Positions 13,328 to 16,310 of a DNA stretch of 16,310 nt are shown here, in pieces. The translations under genes were made by a program, and so were the position numbers. The DNA comes from JABDDM01 sp038240295 (GTDB lineage Bacteria > Bacteroidota > Ignavibacteria > Palsa-1295): the NCBI GenBank assembly GCA_038240295.1, contig JBBSDW010000075.1, forward strand, positions 1-16,310. Direction: 5' to 3'. Each line of letters opens with the position of its first letter. Positions within the stretch are counted from its first letter, which is position 1. The notes below the pieces were generated by a model. That model did no database searches. It had not been told where the DNA came from and saw nothing but the letters and a program-made list of their open reading frames with translations.

Positions 13328-14905
13328 TTAACGAAAGCTGGCGCTCGTCCTTGGTGCGAGCATTGCGATCCTCCGAAGCCGTTGGGTCATGCTAACCCCC
13401 TCTCTCGTCGTGAAATTCACGGGTGTTGCGTGAGTGCCTGGCTGCATCAATAAGCCCATCAATTCAACATAGGAATCGAGAGGCAGAGAATCATGACCTG
13501 CCACATATCGGGCTTGGAAAACTTTTAGGTCGACGCCCGCTGCGACGCTCAGCGAATCTGTAAGCGCACGATCGATAAGCGTTTTGCCGCGATAGGCTTT
13601 GGCATCGAGGACGCTCATGACTTGATCGAGCGAACTTTGGTCGACCGTCTGCGAGCGAATCTCAAGATCGAGCGCGAGTGCGGTAAGCGCAGATCGAGCT
13701 TCGAAATATGCACGCTGGCGGGTCGTGAGTTGGCCCACATTATTTGCGAGCGTTTCGAGCGTCGTTGAATCGTCAGGTGCATTCAAATGCATTCGAGAAA
13801 CCCAATGGCTCAAGGTAGCATTAAAATCGTCTGCACTGATCAGCCCGGCTCGAGCAAGCATTGTCGCAGCGTAGTACTGCTGGGTCCCGTTGACGAACCA
13901 CATACTTGTTGCACGAATCGTATCCCGATAATCGGGGGGCGCAAGCATGAACGATTTGATTTCATAGCCATCCCACGCGGAAAAAAGCGCAAGCGAAAAA
14001 TTTGGGAGCAGCGTCCTGCGAATCTCCGACCACGGCGCATCGCCAACAAGATACGCACTCGCGTTCGCATGCGGAAGGACGGTCGCCGTGTTGAGACCTG
14101 GCGCCACGTGGTAGAACGCGGTGTAGGTCGTAAACGGCGTATGCGTGAATAAACGCTGCGTGGCCCGCGCGATTGCCTTCGTCGATTGGACGATGGAGTC
14201 AAGAAGTCCCTCATCGTCACTCGCGATTGCAACGGCATAGTGGGCGCCAGCGACGCTGAACTCGCTGACATTCAAGTCGGGTGATGCAAGAATAACTGCG
14301 TCGGCAAGCTGCGCGAAATCCTGCGCCGTAAAGATCGTCTGACGAAATTTATTTTCAGGATCGACTTTGGACTGATCGGCCGTCGCAGTGAGATTCGTCG
14401 CAAGCTCCCATGAATCGGGAAAGAGCACGTTGACCGAAGACGCGGCATTCTTATGATTCGCAAGCCAGCCGAAGAGCACCGTACCGTTTGCAAGCACGCC
14501 GTTGGAGTCGATATGAGCTGCAACGTTCAGCTCGTCGGAGGCCGCAAGAACTTTCGTATCGATCGAGTAACTGATGGTCGCGACTTTCGCAGGATCCGCC
14601 ATCGTCCACTGAAAGAGGCCCGTCTCATCCGAACTGACTTCCCGGCCATTCGCATCCATCGCCTTGAAATCTTTAACGTAACTCTTCCCCTGCCAGAGTC
14701 CGTAATTACCTGGCGACCAGGTGGCCATCTGAAAAAGCGCGATGCTATCCTGGCAGCCTGTTATATGGACAACAACCGGTATGGAGCCAGTCGCTTGTGT
14801 CTGTCGTAAGTCGAGTACGTAAGCCAGATGCTGTGCGCGCACGGATGCCGCGTTGGCAAAAAGTCCTAACGTTAGTGATAAAAGGATGGCGACTTTGCGA
14901 AACAT
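13328..14905 (-). CDS. Inactive M61 (glycyl aminopeptidase-like) paralogue, exported
   Basis: A 525-aa exported protein: signal peptide 1-24, cleavage after SVRA before Q25. It aligns along its length with the upstream M61 peptidase: L-A-D-A-V-I-L-A-S-P matches L-V-D-A-P-V-M-A-A-P, L-P-H-A-N-A-S-A-Y-L matches L-E-H-A-N-S-S-D-Y-L, S-M-W-F-V-N-G-T-Q-Q-Y-Y matches S-L-W-L-S-E-G-I-T-D-Y-Y, and D-S-L-P-L-D-S-Y matches D-S-L-P-I-D-T-Y. Every metal position is changed: the HEFFH pentapeptide is L305-A306-L307-F308-S309, and the third ligand Glu is N339. The C-terminal PDZ domain is missing too (about 40 residues replace it). The frame is open and the fold core is kept, so it is probably a stable pseudoenzyme and not a decaying gene. 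It may bind substrates or partners of its active sister. No Shine-Dalgarno sequence precedes ATG 14905. Confidence 0.82.
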   Translation of the reverse strand: MFRKVAILLSLTLGLFANAASVRAQHLAYVLDLRQTQATGSIPVVVHITGCQDSIALFQMATWSPGNYGLWQGKSYVKDFKAMDANGREVSSDETGLFQWTMADPAKVATISYSIDTKVLAASDELNVAAHIDSNGVLANGTVLFGWLANHKNAASSVNVLFPDSWELATNLTATADQSKVDPENKFRQTIFTAQDFAQLADAVILASPDLNVSEFSVAGAHYAVAIASDDEGLLDSIVQSTKAIARATQRLFTHTPFTTYTAFYHVAPGLNTATVLPHANASAYLVGDAPWSEIRRTLLPNFSLALFSAWDGYEIKSFMLAPPDYRDTIRATSMWFVNGTQQYYAATMLARAGLISADDFNATLSHWVSRMHLNAPDDSTTLETLANNVGQLTTRQRAYFEARSALTALALDLEIRSQTVDQSSLDQVMSVLDAKAYRGKTLIDRALTDSLSVAAGVDLKVFQARYVAGHDSLPLDSYVELMGLLMQPGTHATPVNFTTREGVSMTQRLRRIAMLAPRTSASFR

Positions 14906-14933
14906 ATACAGGAGATGCGGTAGAAGCTTATTG

Positions 14934-14951
14934 GGCTTTCAGGAGAAAGCT
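14934..14951. other. Short hairpin before the inactive M61 gene
   Basis: GGCTTTC and GAAAGCT flank AGGA, giving a 6-bp stem, 30 to 45 bases upstream of the ATG at 14905 on the minus strand. It is therefore in the likely 5' leader. Its role is unknown; the stem is too short to be a sure signal. Confidence 0.2.
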
Positions 14952-15002
14952 TTCAGATAATAATTGGGAAATAACGGTACGATATGAAGACCTCAAGGAC
15001 AA

Positions 15003-15024
15003 AGCCCGTGCCACGGCACGGGCT
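15003..15024 (-). terminator. Strong hairpin between the two M61 genes (terminator or palindromic repeat)
   Basis: AGCCCGTGCC and GGCACGGGCT are perfect inverted repeats around AC, a 10-bp G+C-rich stem. On the minus strand it lies about 50 bases after the stop of the upstream M61 gene and is followed by TTTGTCCTT, a weak T-run, so it may partly terminate that transcript before the inactive paralogue. The same core (GCCCGTGCC...GGCACGGGC) also recurs as an extragenic palindrome in many genomes, so a repeat is equally possible. Confidence 0.45.
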
Positions 15025-15071
15025 CCTTCATAAAAGGCATGAAACCAGCTTGTTACACCATTTTTAGACAT

Positions 15072-16310
15072 CTAAAGCTGCTCTATAATACCCTTACGCA
15101 TAGCGGCCTGCAGCGGCGTAGAGTGAGGATCGACCATAAAGGGGTAATGCTGAAAGAGGGCCGAACGGGCCCGAGCGGCTTTCATGTCAACATTAAGCGT
15201 CATTGGTTTTCCGTCGCGGACGATATCGATCTTCGCGGCTGAATCTGTCTGAAGCGTCGAAAAGCTATCGAGATTGCTGATCGAAATTTTTGTATCGTTG
15301 ACGGCGGTGATCTCGTCCCCAACTTTAAATCCGATCTGACCCGTCGTCGAGCCCGTATCGATGTCGGAAATCTTCACACCACCCACGGAGCCAAATTCAA
15401 GACGCAACTTATGCTCGCCTGTGCCTGCGGGAGAAGGGATCACACCGATCTTCGCGAGATAGGTATCGATCGGAAGTGAATCGGTGCCGGCGATATAGCG
15501 CTTGTAAAAATCGGAGAGATCAAGACCCGTGATCTTTTCCATCTTGTGAATGAGGTCGGTGTCCTTGAAGGTAAAGCCTTGCTTCGAATCGCTGTTCAGC
15601 GAGCGCATGACATCGTCGAGCGACTTCGCATTCTTCGTACGCTCGCGAATTTCGATATCGAGCATCAGCCCTACGAGCGGACCTTTGATATAAAAGATCT
15701 CTGCATCGTCCAGATGGAAATCGCTTTCGGCAATGCTCAACTGTTCGAGCGATTCCGTGCTGCTCGATTCATGCGACTTGAGTGCTGAAAGCCAGGTCGC
15801 GATATCATCGTAGAAATTTCCGACCGGTATAATATGCGCTCGCGTGAGCAAGGTGTGGGCATAGTAATCGGTGATGCCTTCCGAAAGCCAGAGACTTGTC
15901 GTCATCACGCGGCTCGTATAATCGAAGGGTCCAAGCAGTGAGGAGTGGATTCGCTTGACATTCCAGAGATGGAAAAATTCATGCGATACGATCGGGAGCG
16001 TAAATCCCTTGAACGCGAACCACGGCATATTCATCAAAAGATAGTCGCTCGAGTTCGCGTGCTCGAGTGCGCCTTCTGCCATCGAAGGGACCTTCGCGAA
16101 GGTCGGCGCATAGATCAAAAACGTGTAATGCCTGAACGGAGTATCGTGGAAGAATTCGGTCTCGGCATGGACGATCTTCTTGACGTATGGTGTCAGTGAA
16201 TCCATCGGCAACGGCTTGTTGCTGAGCATCACAAGATCGTAGGTCGCGGTGCCATCGGTGAACGTGCGGGCCTGAAATTGCGGCGCGGCCATTACCGGCG
16301 CATCTACCAG
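15072..16310 (-). CDS. M61-family metallopeptidase with PDZ domain, 5' end beyond window
   Basis: The visible 412 C-terminal residues belong to an M61 (glycyl aminopeptidase-like) zinc peptidase; the reading frame stays open to the right edge, so the N-terminal part, including any signal peptide, lies outside. Counting from the first visible residue, L-V-D-A-P (1-6 area) is the usual end of the family's N-terminal domain. HEFFH is at 110-114 (bases 15983-15969) with the third ligand E in L-S-E-G-I-T-D-Y-Y about 30 residues on, so the site is complete. A PDZ domain follows at about 325-395 (GGVKISDI, GFKVGDEITAVND). The family is thought to cleave N-terminal glycine or alanine peptides, often exported. 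An internal ATG at 16292 is not a likely start because the family domain begins before it. Confidence 0.9.
   Translation of the reverse strand: MVDAPVMAAPQFQARTFTDGTATYDLVMLSNKPLPMDSLTPYVKKIVHAETEFFHDTPFRHYTFLIYAPTFAKVPSMAEGALEHANSSDYLLMNMPWFAFKGFTLPIVSHEFFHLWNVKRIHSSLLGPFDYTSRVMTTSLWLSEGITDYYAHTLLTRAHIIPVGNFYDDIATWLSALKSHESSSTESLEQLSIAESDFHLDDAEIFYIKGPLVGLMLDIEIRERTKNAKSLDDVMRSLNSDSKQGFTFKDTDLIHKMEKITGLDLSDFYKRYIAGTDSLPIDTYLAKIGVIPSPAGTGEHKLRLEFGSVGGVKISDIDTGSTTGQIGFKVGDEITAVNDTKISISNLDSFSTLQTDSAAKIDIVRDGKPMTLNVDMKAARARSALFQHYPFMVDPHSTPLQAAMRKGIIEQL

Noticed and set aside
13302..13332. GTTAAA-GTG-TTTAAC palindrome (13318-13332) as the SDR terminator
   Set aside because: The T-run (CCTTTTTG) comes before the stem on the plus strand, the wrong order for a plus-strand terminator, and no T-run follows on the minus strand.
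13328..14905. Inactive M61 copy as a decaying pseudogene
   Set aside because: There is no stop codon or frameshift over 525 codons, the signal peptide and fold residues are kept, and only the catalytic positions are replaced. I treat it as a pseudoenzyme gene unless relatives show otherwise.
1..16310. tRNA, rRNA, CRISPR array, insertion sequence or phage genes
   Set aside because: I looked in the gaps and found no tRNA-like cloverleaf, regularly spaced repeats, transposase or terminal inverted repeats. The hairpins present are single elements.
1..16310. Many TCGATC/CGATCG words across the window as a possible motif signal
   Set aside because: They fall mainly inside coding regions and fit a codon preference for GATC-containing pairs; no clustering outside genes was apparent by eye.

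Overview
The window is chromosomal DNA, roughly half G+C, from a member of the Bacteroidota/Chlorobiota (FCB) supergroup. The main clue is a secreted protein ending in a type IX secretion (T9SS) C-terminal sorting domain. Supporting clues are a SAM-II riboswitch, a type also known from Bacteroidetes, and the near absence of good Shine-Dalgarno sequences before start codons. An Ignavibacteria/Kapabacteria-like lineage would fit, but no marker gene settles this. There are no transposases, phage genes, tRNAs, rRNAs or CRISPR arrays. The genes look like ordinary housekeeping and cell-envelope genes.

Layout. 1-122: intergenic, with a dispersed-repeat-like palindrome. 123-1943 (-): the homocysteine and pterin half of cobalamin-dependent methionine synthase. 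Its leader holds a SAM-II riboswitch followed by an intrinsic terminator that ends about 10 bases before the start codon. 2277-4277 (-): a T9SS-exported Asp-box (sialidase-like) repeat protein. 4278-4714: the largest gap, between divergent genes. It holds three DnaA-box-like sites within 31 bp, two of them forming an 18-bp perfect palindrome, beside an A+T-rich stretch. 4715-6259 (+): a TPR-repeat protein. 6301-7890 (-): a lipoprotein amidase that cleaves peptidoglycan. 8026-10930 (+): a tight five-gene operon (beta-propeller-like protein, lipoprotein, Bcp peroxiredoxin, SRPBCC protein, GNAT acetyltransferase). 10964-11524 (-): guanylate kinase. 11691-12395 (-): an HNH endonuclease. 12540-13301 (+): an SDR oxidoreductase. 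13328-14905 and 15072-16310 (-): two M61-family peptidase paralogues in tandem. The upstream one has an intact HExxH site and a PDZ domain and runs off the right edge. The downstream one has lost every zinc ligand.

How the genes work together. Most neighbours have no obvious shared pathway. The clear functional units are: metH with its SAM-sensing leader, a feedback loop on methionine synthesis; the five-gene operon with overlapping or nearly touching reading frames; and the active/inactive M61 pair.

Most interesting points: (a) the riboswitch-terminator arrangement before metH, with a 7-base complementarity that could link aptamer and terminator; (b) the inactive M61 paralogue beside its active sister; (c) the DnaA-box palindrome, a candidate replication origin or DnaA-controlled promoter; (d) a MetH with no cobalamin domains. 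I did not find a convincing new multi-gene system.
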